DNA from: Symsagittifera roscoffensis
Lineage: Eukaryota; Xenacoelomorpha; Acoela; Convolutidae
DNA length: 64,000 nt
Assembly (NCBI RefSeq): GCF_963678635.1
Contig: NC_087064.1
Location: forward strand, 76,288,213 to 76,352,212
Direction of reading: 5' to 3'
The position numbers and the translations under genes were made by a program. The notes beneath the pieces are model-generated. The model ran no database searches and was not told where the DNA came from. It saw nothing but the letters and a program-made list of their open reading frames with translations. Positions 10,295 to 23,604 of this stretch are shown in pieces. Every line of letters begins with the position of its first letter. Position 1 is the stretch's first letter.

Positions 10295-13200
10295 TCAATT
10301 TTCATAAAAGAAGTCCGTCTGGATAAACTAAAACGAGCAGATTCTTTTTGATTCAAATTTGATCTGAAAGGAAAAAACAACATATTCATATCTAATTGAT
10401 GACGAAAAACTAAATTTTCAAAAAAAATTACATAGAGAACTTCTTTAAATTGTTAAGAAAATCTACTTTGTAAAATCTATATTTTTAAAACTCCTGAAGA
10501 ACGTTTGCAAAAAAAGGAGCATGATTCAACACTAATCAAGTTATTGAAATTGATAAAAAATCAATGCGAGTGTCTTTATCGGAATTTGCAAACATCTCAA
10601 AAAGACGATGGCCAAGAAAATCTTTGCCAGATTTACTCCAAAATCAAACCAAAAAAGTTCCAACGATGTATTTAAAAGCCTGAATACACTCACTTAACAG
10701 CTACGGAATGATCAATGGGCTTGGCGACGAGTACAGAAAGGTTCTATTTAAAAATGAAAAGGAGAAAAAAAAATTTTGGGGTTGCCAATGAACAAAAGTG
10801 TAAGGTATTTTTCCAAACTTACAAATACAAAAACCGTACTATAGAATTATAAAAATAATTTTCAGAGATAATTCTATGGGAACTATTTATAAAATCTCTG
10901 TTAATAAACAACACCAAGTTATCTTATTTGATGAAAAACAGTAAAATTGAAAGGTAAGAAAATAAAAGATTTTTGTTAAAGCTTTAGAAAAAATCAAACA
11001 AAAACGCATTTTTCCAAAAAAAACTATTCAGTTCAAATAATATTAAATCACCCAATTTTTATGAAAAAGATTTCACAAAACTAAAGTTTTGAATTGAGAT
11101 ATAATGACCTTTATTGTAAAACGCTTCTGAAATGACAGTATTTATCCAAATAACGAAAACATTGTTAAAATTTTAGAAAAAAATCATAAAAAGTCTTTTT
11201 CTAGCAAATTTTTACTTCGAAATTAACATCAAATAACCATTCTTTGTTATCAAATTTTTCAAAAAACTGAATATTCGAAAGTCTATTTCCACTTTTTTGC
11301 AAAAAAAACTACTGAGTGTAAAATGTTCATAAGAATTACCAATTTTTGTTGAAGTGGTCGAATGAAATCAAAAAATGTTCAGAGAAAACATTATCAAACA
11401 AAAATTTGTATATTTTCTATTGTGTTATTTTTAATCAAAGCGTTCTGCTTTTCATTAATTTTAGTATTAACTGAATCTCAGATAAAAACAATTTACAAAG
11501 AATTTGTTTCAAGGTATTCCTTCAATTCTGTTGCTTTAACATACGAACATGAGATAGGTTAATTCAACAGATATTTTATTTATTGTTTTTTGAACGGTTT
11601 TGTACACACTTTTATTTTTTTAGGTTAAATAAAATTCTTGTTTTAAAATATTTTTTTTTCTTTCAGTTCATTGAATAGTTCAGTTCCTTAAACCACTATA
11701 AATAAATAGAAACAAAAAAATAGAAGCTAACTGATCTTCATAAACAAAGAGTAACGTACCTGAAATTTTGTTTTAAAAAGTATGATATCTTGAGGTTTTT
11801 TTTTGAAAAAATCAAAACGATAGTTTTTTTTAAAGCAATACCGTAAAAAATAATTTACAGAAAAGTTTTTGTCAGAAAAGTTTGCGCTATAAAATTAACA
11901 CAAAATTAATAAATGTAATTCGATAGTCTGTCACCAATCTACCACTAATGTTATACCAAGACGTCGCTTTTGTTAGATCTACTAGCAATTGAAAATCTGA
12001 ATTATTGCTGCCCTAAAAATCATTTGAGGGGCACATGAAAGATTTCTCTCAGGGTAGTCACACGAAAAAATAGCAAACAAAACCAAAAAAAAAAAATATC
12101 TGGCAAATTCAAAACAGGTTTCAAAATAAAAATGATTTGTCCAATGTCGAAAATATAATTGATGCATTGAGCCAGGTGATGTAATAGTTTTTTCTTAATT
12201 TACAGCGGGGAACAATATACCGCAATAATTCAATTTCGGAGAACGTAAATTAAAAAAAAAATTAACAGAGACGGCTTTGTCAATCAGTTGATATTGATTA
12301 TTGGGTTCAGTATTTTTTTTGACCAACACGAACCACCTTTTACATCAGATATTGATGAAATTTACGATCGATTTTTTGTTTTCTCGAAAACTGTTGCTTA
12401 TGGAAATATTGGTGATTTTAGTTTTCATCCAAGATGATTTTTATATAATTATGCGGCGTGGCAATAATAAAGGAATATTTTCTTTTCAATTTCCCAATCT
12501 TAAGTGGCCATTGAGCCACAGCGAACAACAAATAAACGCAAGAAATTTTAGAGTACCTAACACAATTTCTCACACACTTCATAAAAAGCTTTATTTACAT
12601 GAATAATTAATTGATTTGTAGTTAAAATCCTTGCAGAAATCAAAAACGACCATTGCAATTTCTCAAATTTTTTAACAGAGCATATGGAAGCTTCAAGCAC
12701 AAGCAAAAAAAATGAGCGCCAAAATTTACAAGATAAAAACGTTCTTGATTTCTCAGTTCAGTCGAAATGAAATTAAGTTACAAATATAAGCTCTTCACCT
12801 ATCAGCCTAAAAATACATTGATAAAAATGCAAAGATAAAAAAACTTAATTTGTGTGATTCAATTGATTCTTAAAAAGTTTCTGAGGGCTGAAACTCACAT
12901 TGTTGTTATCGCGTTTCCAACGTACCGATGTCAATACTGATTTGAGTTCTGGGATCTATCTGAAAATTGTATTAAGTTCAATCACAAAAAAATGTTGTCT
13001 TTGGCGGAACCTTGTCCAAATTTCTCCTGATGTATGCTTCAATGTTCGCCGAAAAGTTTTATCTTCTATCCTTGGGAATTGATGCTCATTTGCAGATAAA
13101 AACAGTTTTTTGGCTTTTATTTTTTAAGGTTTTTGTGTTTGTTTCAAAGTCTATGATGACTTACAGAATTGAGACGACGGCTAGATTCCGGGAGAGTCTT

Positions 13201-14750
13201 TCGTATTTTGAACGAAGCTCCTCTACCATAGAGTTTTTTTCTTCAGTTGAAGTGATTGCTCTGCTTAATGATCAATTCTCTCTCTCCTGACCTTCCACCT
13301 TATCCGCAACCTCTGACAGCTTTTTGCAGCAATTTTTTTTCTCTACTTTTGGCGGAGGCTATAAAAATGCTGGATAGTTTTAAACTTGCATAGCGAGCTG
13401 CAATCAAAAGTAGTGATCTTGTATCAATATTTTGTTGTTCCTGTGACAAAACAATTCCTGTGAGATAATTGCTGTTGATAACAGTGACCCGTAAAAACTT
13501 TTTGACTACGTTCAAATTATAAAATTAAAACCAGGTTTGCGGATCAGGATTAATTTTTATTAGAGATCCCACCATAATCTGAAGAATATTTTCATAAGAT
13601 GAAAAAAAATTATTCTACCATCACCTGGAAAACTTTTGCTAGCATGTAGCCAGCACTTAATTGAAAACCACGAGTTTTGATCTGTGTGCGGCTTCAGTGT
13701 TTTCAATCCTTTCGCTTGAGTTTTTTTCGGAAAAAAACGCATTGAGAATGTAGGCAGTTGCAACCCCATCGCTATCATTTAAATAGTTTTTCACAATAAT
13801 CTAACAACAAGCAATATCTAGCTGTAGCCAATAAGGAGCGCTGTTTTAATAAAAAAAAGTACAAATTTTGGTTACACTGTAGTCAAGATGCGAGGTTGAG
13901 TGCTTAATACCAAAAGTAAAATAAAAAACTACCGCAAAATTAAAGGGAACAAAGATATACAAAACGAAGTTTTTGAAATGTCAGAAAATACAACTGACAA
14001 TTATGACCTTTATATTAGTCCACAATGGCAGTTCCAGTTCGGTTGAAACTTATATACGTTCAATTGACATATTTTGCAAATGATGTAGCTTTCACTGCTC
14101 TCAGAAATTAGTATTAGGACACATGGCAACTACCAGGCGCTGTAAGTTTTATGCGCAAAAAATGATTCTGACTCGCAATTTTGATTGTAAAAAATAAAAA
14201 TTAATTGTAACTGGCATTCAATTTTACTCAGTCCTTCTCGAGTTAAGTACGCATTCAGACAGAGTAAATTATCTTTCAAAAACTTGATGCGCGCTATGTT
14301 TGAGCCAAAATTTTTGTTTTAGACACTTGAGGCTAATAAAATCAGGTTTTGAACGAAGGCGTCAAACTCTTAAACTGCTCATCAAGTTCATCACTGATCA
14401 CTGGCAATAAAACAAACGGCTAACTTTTTTTTAGGAAAAACAACTTTGAGAACGTTTTAAAAAAATTGACACGTTGATTACGATTACTTTTACCAATATC
14501 ATTCGAAAAAATTCTACTTCGCTTGAAAAACCTTCTTTGTTGTTTGCTTTGTTCTTCTTGCTATGAACAAGTTCCGATTTTTTTTGAGCTGTAAACGTTG
14601 TATTGTATGGAAAACTGATTGTTCAATCTAACATTGTAGTTGAAAAAAAATCGTATCAAACTTTTGCCACCCTTTTCTTTTGTAATTTCAATTTTCAACT
14701 TCAAGTTAAGCGAGTCTACCTATATAATGCAGTAGTAATCATCAAACAAA

Positions 14751-14779
14751 ATTTTAGCAAACTAAAATTTTGCTAAAAT
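14751..14779. repeat. Short perfect inverted repeat
   Basis: ATTTTAGCAAA (14751-14761) and its reverse complement (14769-14779) flank seven bases. This is a small hairpin in intergenic AT-rich DNA; no function can be assigned. Confidence 0.8.
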
Positions 14780-15969
14780 TCGTTAGGATAAAATGAATTT
14801 TACGTTATGATTAAGATTATTAAATTATGATTTTCGATTGAAGGCCCAGATATTTGATTTGGTTTGGATGAACCACTGAATCGAGATGATATTTCGCTGG
14901 AGTTGGTCTTAAAACTCCCGAATTTTTTTGCTGCTGTCTTTATGCCAATAAGCAAAGTAAAACGTTTTTGAGAACAACTGGAATTGCCAACTGCTGATAA
15001 CGGTCTCGATAACTGGCATGCGCAAAAAAACCTTTGACTCGATATTTCGTCATAATCATGATGTTAAAAAAACGCAAATACTTTTTTGATCTTAGTAACA
15101 ATTTTCGTCCAGCGCTTCAGGTTTTTCATCTCATGAAAAGTATGAATTTTTTCATTCAGTTTTCGGAGTTTTGGTTTTTTCTACTTTTTTTGCGAACAAA
15201 ATAATTCAGTCTTTTTTCTAGAAGAAACCTACGAATGAGTAAGTGGCTCCGTGCTAGCAGTACATTTGGATGTTATAGTTTTCTTATGCATGTGTCTTGT
15301 TTCATGACAAGGTCACTGAATACCGTAAAAGTTAAGCAGCTTTGTTGTTCAGTCTGCGATTAGAAACAGCGATGACTCTGCTGAAAGAAGAGAACTTAAT
15401 TCAAAACATTGTTTGGAACAATTTCTGAGCCTCATCGTTATTCATTTAAGAGAGTTCCTGAGGTTGTCACACATCGCAGCAAGTAGCATTCCAGGACAAT
15501 CAGACAGGCGTCGGGAAGCCGGTTTTCTGGGCGACGACATCTTCCGATTCCCTATGACATTTCAAGAGATATCTCGAAGAATTCTTGATGGCGGTGAATG
15601 TCAAAGGGAGCGTTATTCCTGAGTAACTATAAAAAGATCCAAAAAAATTTTCGAAACAAAGAATTCCGAGACCAAAATGTCCTTGAAATGAAGGGGACGC
15701 AATGGCTATTGCAACTAAGGAGATGGGAGACAAAAGCGCTCTGGACATACTCCTGCTTGAAAAAGAAGAACGTTAAGCTAGAGGGATGAAAGTACAGGAC
15801 CAAAAGTAGATATCAAATATCGAATACTACACTGTTTAGAAAAGACTGGTCTCAGAATTGTTTCTAGCATTGAGCACAGAAGGCATGTTGAGTAAGAAAA
15901 AACAATTTGTCGGACTATTCAAATTGAACAATAAAGGCATCGTTGAAATGGCAAGAGAAGCATTAAGAA

Positions 15970-16540
15970 ATGAGTGAGTGACATATGTAAAAATCAATTT
16001 AATCAATCGGATGCGAAATCTAGGTGAAGCTTTAGAAGCAATATACAATGAATTATCTGCACAAGCAGCCAGATTGGAATTGAGAAACCGGGATGAAAAA
16101 CTAATGAGCGACCTATTCATCTCGAGGATGAGAAATGTAACGTTATACAACACATTTTTCCTAAACGCTAGCACCTGGTGAGGAACTGAAAAAAGCAATC
16201 AAGTTATTACATGGTGAACAATTTTTATTTGTTTTTCATAAAGGAACTCAAAAACTCTTGGTGCAGTAACAATGTCCAAAATTGGCAATGAAACAAGAAC
16301 TAATCACGGCATTCTTAAAATCGAAGGGAAGTATAGGAAGGAAAAAAAACTAGATTACAAGAAGAAGTTTGTTAATCAGAAAAAAAAACACAACAGACAG
16401 AAAACCAAGTTACAAACGCGGTAGAAAATTATCAAGAGGACAACTAAAAAAATATCCAGCAATGTGGAAAACGTGCAAACATTGCAACAAATCAAATTCT
16501 CTCAACTGATGTAGGTTACCACAGATCAGCGAAGTAGTAG
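15970..16540 (+). pseudogene. gag-like remnant with decayed zinc knuckle
   Basis: A plus-strand frame from about 15978 to 16181 carries a helical, charged segment (ALEAIYNELSAQAARLELRN) of the kind found in capsid regions. About 300 bases later (near 16470-16510) comes CKHCNKSNSLN, then a stop and a Cys, which keeps the C-x2-C start and final Cys of a knuckle. A homologous segment, CSKCNKEHSATD, is present near 22232-22270 before the second LTR-like copy. That repeated pairing of knuckle and LTR is the best support. Confidence 0.4.
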
Positions 16541-17224
16541 TATAAACAGAGATATCAGAAGATGAATGTAACTAAGTTGTAGAAGACTTATACTCTTACG
16601 ATGGGTTTGTGATCAATAAAAACCAGCTCTACAACAGTTCATCCAAATTCAAAGTACTTACATGCAAGAAAAGAAAACAAACGGTTCGGACAACACAAAG
16701 CAGGAATGATAATACAGATAATTGACGTTTAATTTGAAAAACTGAGATAGCTTTTGGGGGTAAAAATCAGAAAAAGTAGACAAACTTGAAACGTTCTGTG
16801 AAAACTTTGATTGGTGGGGGGATTAACCATTCAAAATTGAAAGTATTGAGGCTGAAGTACTGAAAACTTCGAAAGAAGATACTAGCCATAAAAGAGAGTT
16901 AGCAAACATAATGGAGAGTTAAAAGTGACGCTTGCCATATTAGAGCCGGAAAAAACGTAAGAGTTGAAAATGTAAGAAGTTGAAGTGGAGGATCTTGATA
17001 TTTAAACGCTGAGAAACGGATTGCATCAACCAGACAGAGCTACTCGCTTTCAGTCGAATTGAAGTTGAATTATGCAAAAAATTATCTACTAGGCAGATAA
17101 GTTAATACGGAAAAGGGTCATGAGGCGCTGCAATCAGCCTCAGATGGATGAAAGTCGAGTAAATTGTATCAGTTTAGAATGAACCGTTGGGTTTATAGAG
17201 TACAGTTCTATCAATATACTGTAG

Positions 17225-17345
17225 TTCTTGTTCCAGGAGAGGGCATGAGAATTATCGACTCGTCATCAAAAAACCAAATGGAGACCCAGGGCCCAAATAC
17301 AAAGTAGACAAAAAGTTCGTCGTTATAAGGCGATCGACTATTGAA
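17225..17345 (+). pseudogene. Reverse-transcriptase-like fragment
   Basis: One frame reads ENYRLVIKKPNGDPGPKYK and continues for about 17 more codons. YRLVIKKPNG resembles the start of the finger region of Ty3/gypsy reverse transcriptases, where a hydrophobic strand is followed by Lys-Lys-x-Asn/Asp-Gly. It is short and the catalytic YxDD segment was not found, so this call leans on its position between gag-like and integrase-like remains. Confidence 0.35.
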
Positions 17346-18369
17346 GTAGTAGGTTAGTAGAAAATGAAACTCTCATCCAAAACAAAAACCTTCTGAACAT
17401 TCTAGAGGGCACAACCCAAAGAAATGCTCAAAACATCATGGTTCGGTTGTCATAAGCAGGAAATTTTTCAAACCGAAAAAGCTCAATCTTAAAAATTGAA
17501 TAAATTAGGATTGTGACAGAAGGCCGATGTGAAAAGAGACCGGTAGAGAGGAGAGAGGCGAGAGTAAAAATTGGCGGACCAAGTTGTAACATATCGACCT
17601 GTTTAGAAGAGACGTCTTCCAATTATTCCAACAGCTGGCCGACGAAAATTTGACTAACAAGACTATTCGACAAGCGTCTGCTGGCAGAACTAACGTCCGA
17701 GGACATCTGGCTAAACCTTTTACATTGTGTTGTATCAAAATGGGGCACGAAGGGTTTCGAGATGATAGGACAAGAGGCAACCGACAGTGGAACCATAGTG
17801 GTTGACAGCATTTTGTTGAATAACCGACTGGATGGTGGAGAGCAGCTAGGGCCAGCAGTAATGAGATGTTAAACAGGGGCACCAGAGACACGAAGCACTG
17901 TCAGTAGTGTCGAAATACTTGTGGTGGCCCCAAATTCATAAAAGCAAGATTTGGGAAAATTCTTAAACACCTAAGTTAAAAATATCTAGCAAACACCTAC
18001 TGCTGGTAATAGAGCTGGCCAAGAAATCAAATTAGACTATGCCTGGTCAATGTGTATTCATAACACATAACTTGTGACAATAGAAAGTTTTTCGAAAGTT
18101 CGGTCGTAAAATCAACAAAATCAACTATTGATAATGCTACAAACATTTTCCTGCGAACAAAAAAAATACACACAACAAATCCAGAACCAATGATAGCAGA
18201 TCAATTTTCTAGGTTGCAAAAGAAATCCATAAAAAAAGTTTCGAAGAATAGAAAAAATATTGAACAATAGTTCTCTAAGGTGTGTGGATTTGTCGAACGA
18301 TCAACTCAAACCAGAAAAAAAGTGCGTGATATTTTATACGAATGAAATTTAAAAAAAGTTAAACTTAAT

Positions 18370-18840
18370 TTCAGTACTCATTAGGGTCTTAGGATGGAAT
18401 GAAGAGAAAACAATACAAGTCTCGCCGTTCAAAGCACACTTTGGAAAACTATCGAAAAATTAATTCAAGTTTATCGGTGATAAAACACTAATCAAACTTT
18501 GTCATTTCGACAAATACATCCAAAAAAATTTGAGCTGACTCCATCTCAGCTGAAACGAGGAATGAACAGTCTCAAGTAAAAATAAAAACTTCGAAGAAAG
18601 AAATGCAGAGCAGAGAGACCAGCTCGATGTTTAAACAACAACTGACAACATTGCGCAAGAAAGATTTGAAATACGTACCGAAAAATTTAATTGAGGTGAG
18701 AGTAAAAAAGAACAAGGATCGACAGGACGCTGCAGAGAATGACGTCATGTGGATAGCGGATCTAACAGGACAGACATATCTGGAGCTAAGAAGGAACCGC
18801 TTTGAGACAAAGATTCACCGAACACAAGGAAGATGATAAA
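18370..18840 (+). pseudogene. Integrase C-terminal remnant
   Basis: Near 18375-18450 a frame gives QVSPFKAHFGK, closely resembling the SPF-x2-HFG segment after the DDE core of retroelement integrases. The open frame at 18603-18836 (77 residues, basic, with WIADLTGQTYLELRRNR) would be the tail that follows. Frames between them are broken. The upstream catalytic residues are not recognisable. Confidence 0.45.
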
Positions 18841-19320
18841 TGCAAGGTGACGAAAAAGTTTCTACAAAGAAGAGACGAAAAATGGAACATCTTTATCCAA
18901 CCCTCTGAAAGGAATAGTTGCCTCGCAGACAGAGTTGACCATAAAGGACTGAGGAAGGGAGGGGCAAATTAGTATGAAAACTACAACAAAGAGGCAAAAA
19001 CCAGCCTGCCACAAGATATGGCGCATGGCCAATTTAAAGCCCACATAAGAACTGAAGAAGAAACTGCAAAACATCAGCCATGACAGTTTAGAAGAAAGCG
19101 GCTCAGAAGACGACCGGTACTGCGCGAGCGGCAAAAAAAGAGACCCCAGATTTGCAAGTGGAAAAAGACCACTGTGCCCAACAATTGTGTTATGAGGGGA
19201 AACAGAAGCCAATGCGGTCTTATATTTGTCAATCGATAGAGCAAAAAGCAGCACTAAGGGGCCTTAAATGGCGGGCACAAAAACGAATGTCATCTTGACG
19301 ATTTGGAAATGAAAACGCAT

Positions 19321-19403
19321 CAGCTCAAAAACAAGAGGGACAAAGCTGCACTTACAGCTCAGAAACAAGAGGGACAAAGCTGCACTTACAGCTCAGAAAC
19401 AAA
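19321..19403. repeat. 34-bp tandem repeat, about 2.5 copies
   Basis: Copies start with CAGCTCA at 19321, 19355 and 19389. They read CAGCTCAGAAACAAGAGGG with one variant base in the first copy. The repeat lies just before the LTR-like block. Confidence 0.85.
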
Positions 19404-19432
19404 AACGGGAAAGAAAAAGAAAACGACACTGA

Positions 19433-20434
19433 AAACTCAATTGACTCGGCTTGGCTGATAGCCTTTGGGCAGTAAAGATTTTGTCCACCCGATCTTACGA
19501 GAACCATATTAATTTGGCAATGGCAGATTAAAGGCAGAGTAGAGGCAGAAAAACGCGTGAAGCTCGATATAGATGCCAGCTATTTGTTTCAAGATGTTGT
19601 TTTAATTTCTGTCGGTATGTATTTTTGGGCGAATGATACATTTGTGCTTTTATTACGCTCCTGGATGTTTTTCCTAGCATCACGATTGGTAAGTCCATTA
19701 ACTGAAGCCTCCGAGCCGAGCGGATGCTTATAAAAGGACACTGAAGCGAAATCTGGAAGGATAGTCCGAAACGCGAAAGCCTTTCGGGTTAACGAACTCA
19801 CGTTTTCAAAGATTCAGGTACCGTAAAAGCAACTGAACTTGGACGTTAAATGGACCCGGAGGGTTTTTTATCGTTACGATTACTACCTGGAATTATATTT
19901 TGTTACAGGTTTTCAACCAAACAGACCAATAATTGACCAAACTATAGATCAAAAATTTGATAAGTTGACCCCCCCCCCCCCCCCCAGAAAAAGCAGTTTT
20001 TTGAGATTGTTTTTTAGATGGGTAAAAAGCTCTTAATTAGTGAGTTAGCTTGTAATTCATTTGTTATAACTGTAGAAACCGACTAAAAAGTGTTCTGACA
20101 TCGATAGGAGAAAATAAATATCACGATCCCTTTATTCATGTTCTTTGACAACCGAAAGAACGCTCAAACATAATACTTCACAAATTTTTCGAGTTATTGA
20201 GACAAAATTTGTTGTTCGGAACTTTCACAGTAGTGAATAGACAGGGTTTAGATTTTTTTAGAAAATAAATTCGACCTAACAAGAATGATTAAGTGGTTTC
20301 ATACTTCATATTAGTTTTCAAGTTAAACGCATCTACATTTTGTTTTCAATTTAAATAAATTTTTATAAAAATAAAATTGGATAGTCCGTTTTTTTTAAAC
20401 TTTTTTAAAAAACTTAAATGACATCATCATACTG
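19433..20434 (+). repeat. LTR-like repeat, copy 1
   Basis: This ~1 kb block matches 22631-23604 along its length, from ACTCAATTG to ATCATACTG, with point changes and small indels. It carries TATAAAAG at 19729-19736 followed by GACACTGAAGCG, and an AATAAA near 20113. This is the promoter-then-polyadenylation order expected of a plus-strand LTR. A run of 17 C lies near 19970. The apparent 70-codon minus-strand ORF inside it (shared with copy 2) is best seen as chance, conserved by the duplication. Exact LTR ends are uncertain because no TG…CA/TSD could be fixed. Confidence 0.6.
19729..19736 (+). promoter_or_regulatory. TATA box in LTR-like copy 1
   Basis: TATAAAAG is a perfect TATA element. 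Copy 2 has CATAAAAG at the matching place, so its promoter is damaged. Confidence 0.5.
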
Positions 20435-22630
20435 TGCTAACAATTTGTTTGTTAATCCAATTTTGACTGCTGTGCATAAATTGAAAACAGGCTGTGTTGC
20501 TATAACTGAATCAGATTCTCGGTCATTCGGTAATTATTACCTAGAACCTTTTTTTGCTGTATTAATGTTACCTATTATGAAGCACAGGACATTCATTATG
20601 CTTGTTCATTTTGCTTGTGTAAAGGTACACTGGAGTCCTGTTCACAAAAAAGTCCTGAGGAACTTGAAGCCGGGGGATCAGGACGGGACGGCTGGATAGT
20701 GAATCTCCTGCTGCGGAACAAGGCATGACTTGTTTACTTTGAGTAGAACTCTACATTTCGAGAAGAAATTTCCAACATTTCGATTGAGAACCCAAAAGAA
20801 ACTTCACCAACTGCCTTCACGATGATTCAAGGGGAACCGGGAAATGCTTGCACACCCCCCTCTTTCTTGGATAGGTGGATAGGTTGAAGAATACTCTGGG
20901 AGCAGGAGCAAGAGATGAGATCCATATCCAAAAAAGCAGCCGATAAAAACGAAAAAAGGGGTGCTTACAGATCAAAGCTGAAATTCAACTATCGACTCAT
21001 ACAGGGGAGTCAGAAATTTTGACTGAGAAACAAACAGTAGATTCACATACCCACCTCATGATGATGCAGGTGGAGTCACCTCTCTCTCTCTCTCAAAGAT
21101 TGAAGAATTCTTCGGAATTATGTTCCCATTTACGATGGTAGTGGGAGCTGGTGATGAGATCGTTACCCAAAAGGAAGCCGCTATGGCGAAGACAATAATG
21201 ATTACAGATCACAGTGGAGCTGATGTTCAAAAGTTCAATCGTTCAAGGTTCAGTGGAGAGGAGATGCGCGTTACCACAGTGAATAGCTCCTCAGATCAAT
21301 TTGTGACAGTAAGAAATATTAAAACGACTAGGAACGCAATGCAGGATTAAGGTGATCCTTTGGCAACAACAAGTTCCGGTAACCGTGCTGGCTTGACTAA
21401 GACTTCAGCCACCAGAGCACGGATGACACTGAGTGTGTTGCAAGCGCACTCCGAGGCACTTTCGCGACAGAGGGATGCTGCGAAATCTTCGACCGGAACC
21501 AAATTGCCTCCTACGAATAGGCTGATGTCACTGTACATAAGACCTTTGGTCAACGATGGGATATCAGTGGATGAGATCATGACGAGGATCTTCCACAGGA
21601 TGGGTGAACAGAAGCAATGATTTTCGAACTGAATTTGTAAACTAGAAAAGTCTGTTCACTTCGATCAGGAGAAGTTGTGAGAAGAGTTACTTCGGAACAA
21701 GCAAAAAACTAGCCCACGCCAAAAAACCATAAAGAAGAAAACAGATGACTACCTCATATTGGGGATGAAAAATAAACGAAAAGTAAATGTGACCTATAGG
21801 GATGGCTAAGAAGTCTCGAAGATATTAAAAACATTCGGTTTGCACGAGCAAAACAGTTTTCTATTGGTTGAAACTAATCAAAGAAGTGGGGGCAAGCTAG
21901 ACTGATGCAACCAACAGAGCAATGGACAGGAAAGATTGGAGACGAAAAATAACCAAGGAAAAGGAACATCTTGAAAATTGGGAACGCCACCAGGCATGTT
22001 TTTTAAATGGGAACGAAAGAGTGAAAACAGGAAGTTTTTATTACCTCTAACAAATCCTCAGTTTCAATAATGGGGAAAGCTGTGCAAATCAGTCGATGGA
22101 CTGAAAAATCATATCAAAAGAAAACACACTGAAGCAACGCACCTTTTCAAACGTAACCTTGCGACAAAACCTAAGAAACTACAAAAACCACTTAAATTAG
22201 GTAAACCAGGAGTCAGCTAAACTAGCAACCAAGATATGTAGCAAATGCAATAAAGAGCATTCAGCAACCGATGTGGCTCGAGACACGAGTGGATGCAGGG
22301 GATTTGGCATTCTACCGAGGAGCCAAAAATCTGAAAAAGAAGAAAAATAAAAACCAAGAATACGGAAGAGTTTATAATTTTTAGCTGCTTGGAATGATCT
22401 GAATTTATTTTGACAAATTCAACTTTCATTTTCAGACTATCAGAAGCTAGGAAGCGAGGGAAAGGTTCGAACCAACTCCGATGGATAAGATGATTTTCTC
22501 TACTCTATAAAAACAATCGTAAATTAGTAACCGAATCGTACTAGCATATCAGCCTTAGTTTCAGGAGTGACCTCGTGATCTGGGGACATTGAGAGATAGC
22601 CAAGAGCTCACTATTTTTTTTAAACGAAAT
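20435..22630 (+). pseudogene. Degenerate gag-like interval between the two LTR-like copies
   Basis: The 2.2 kb between the repeats has short plus-strand frames. The longest are 21120-21350 (76 residues) and 21360-21620 (86 residues, ATKTSATRARMTLSVLQAHS-like helical composition), which I do not recognise. Near 22232 a decayed zinc knuckle, CSKCNKEHSATD, matches the one upstream of copy 1. The pol genes are absent, so this looks like LTR-gag-LTR after an internal deletion or unequal exchange. Confidence 0.4.
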
Positions 22631-23604
22631 TGAACTCAATTGGCTCGACTTGGATGATAGCCTTTTGGCAGTAAAGATTTTGTCGACCCCATCTAACGAG
22701 AACCATATTAAATTGGCAATGGCAGGTTAGAGGCAGAGTAGAGGCAGAAAAACGCGTGAAGTTCAATATAGATGCTAGCCATTTGTTTCAAGATTTTGTT
22801 TTACTTTCTGTCGGTATGTATTTTTGGGCGAATGATACATTTGTGCTTTTATTACACTCCTGGATGTTTTTTATAGCATCATGATTGGTGAGTCCATTAA
22901 CTGAAGCCTCCGAGCCGAAGGGATGTTCATAAAAGGACACTGAAGCGAAATCTGGAAGGGTAGTCTGAAACGCGAAAGCCTTCCGGGTTAACGAACTTAC
23001 GTTTTTCAAAGACTCAGGTACTGTAAAAGCAACTCAGCTCGGACATTATACAGACCCGGAGGGTTTTCTTTTAACGTTACTACTACCACCCGTATTTATT
23101 TTTTGATACAATTTTTCAACCAAACAGACCATTAACTGACCAAATTGAAGATTGAAAAAATGATAAGTTGAACCCCCAGAAAAAGCAACTTTTGAGATTA
23201 TTTTTCATACAGTTAAAAAGCTCCTGATTAGTGAGTTACCTTATAATTCATTTGTCATAAATGTAAAAACCGACTGAAAAGAATTGTGACATCAGTATCG
23301 TTAGGAGAAAATAAAAATCTTGATTTTTTTTCACGCTCTTTGAAAACCAAAAGAAAGCTCAATACTCTACAAAATTTGTGAGTTATTGACATGAAAAATG
23401 TTGTTCAAAAATTTTACAGTAGTGAATAGACAGGGTTTAGATTATTTTTACTGGCAACCTTCCTCATCCAAAATAAATTCGACCTAACAAGTTTTCAATT
23501 TAAAGGCACCTACATTTTGTTTTCAATTTAAAAAAACTTTAATAAAAACAAAAATGGATAGTTCGTTTATTATCTCTTAAAACTTAAATGATATAATCAT
23601 ACTG
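22631..23604 (+). repeat. LTR-like repeat, copy 2
   Basis: This is homologous to 19433-20434 over its whole length in direct orientation. It lacks the long C run and has a damaged TATA box. It ends within a base or two of the point where DNA polymerase B homology begins (about 23605), so this copy either inserted into or recombined with that gene. Confidence 0.6.

Larger units (their letters stand above)
8377..15380. other. AT-rich stretch without convincing genes
   Basis: Open frames here are short, on both strands, rich in Lys, Asn, Phe and Leu and without motifs. Long A and T runs dominate, especially 10.3-12.3 kb. Within it I see a 57-bp tandem duplication at 10181-10294 and a perfect inverted repeat at 14751-14779. 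Fragments around 12.9-13.8 kb have slightly higher complexity (for example a minus-strand frame at 13300-13515) but I recognise nothing in them. Confidence 0.6.
15400..20434 (+). mobile_element. Decayed Ty3/gypsy-like retrotransposon with 3' LTR-like repeat
   Basis: On the plus strand, gag-like (about 15.97-16.54 kb), reverse-transcriptase-like (about 17.23-17.35 kb) and integrase-like (about 18.37-18.84 kb) fragments occur in the canonical order. They are followed by a ~1 kb LTR-like block at 19433-20434. The region is purine-rich, unlike its AT-balanced surroundings. Frames are destroyed by many stops, and apparent minus-strand ORFs here are shadows. A 5' LTR was not found upstream. The nearby second copy of the LTR-like block at 22631-23604 supports the idea of a retroelement, perhaps as a tandem or recombined pair. 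Confidence 0.5.

Noticed and set aside
12301-13778. ORFs of 60-101 codons on both strands
   Set aside because: Mostly non-ATG starts, AT-driven composition and no domain; not distinguishable from chance.
17428-17891. Overlapping minus-strand ORFs of 62-128 codons
   Set aside because: Shadows of purine-rich decayed plus-strand pol; no motif and the strand is wrong for the element.
19589-19801. 70-codon minus-strand ORF with a homologue at 22788-23009
   Set aside because: Its conservation is explained by the duplicated LTR-like block, whose TATA and polyadenylation signals read on the plus strand; the minus frame is unlikely to be a gene.
22463-22475. GGTTCGAACC, a B-box-like word
   Set aside because: No A box at the right distance and no cloverleaf; the word is a palindrome and can arise by chance.
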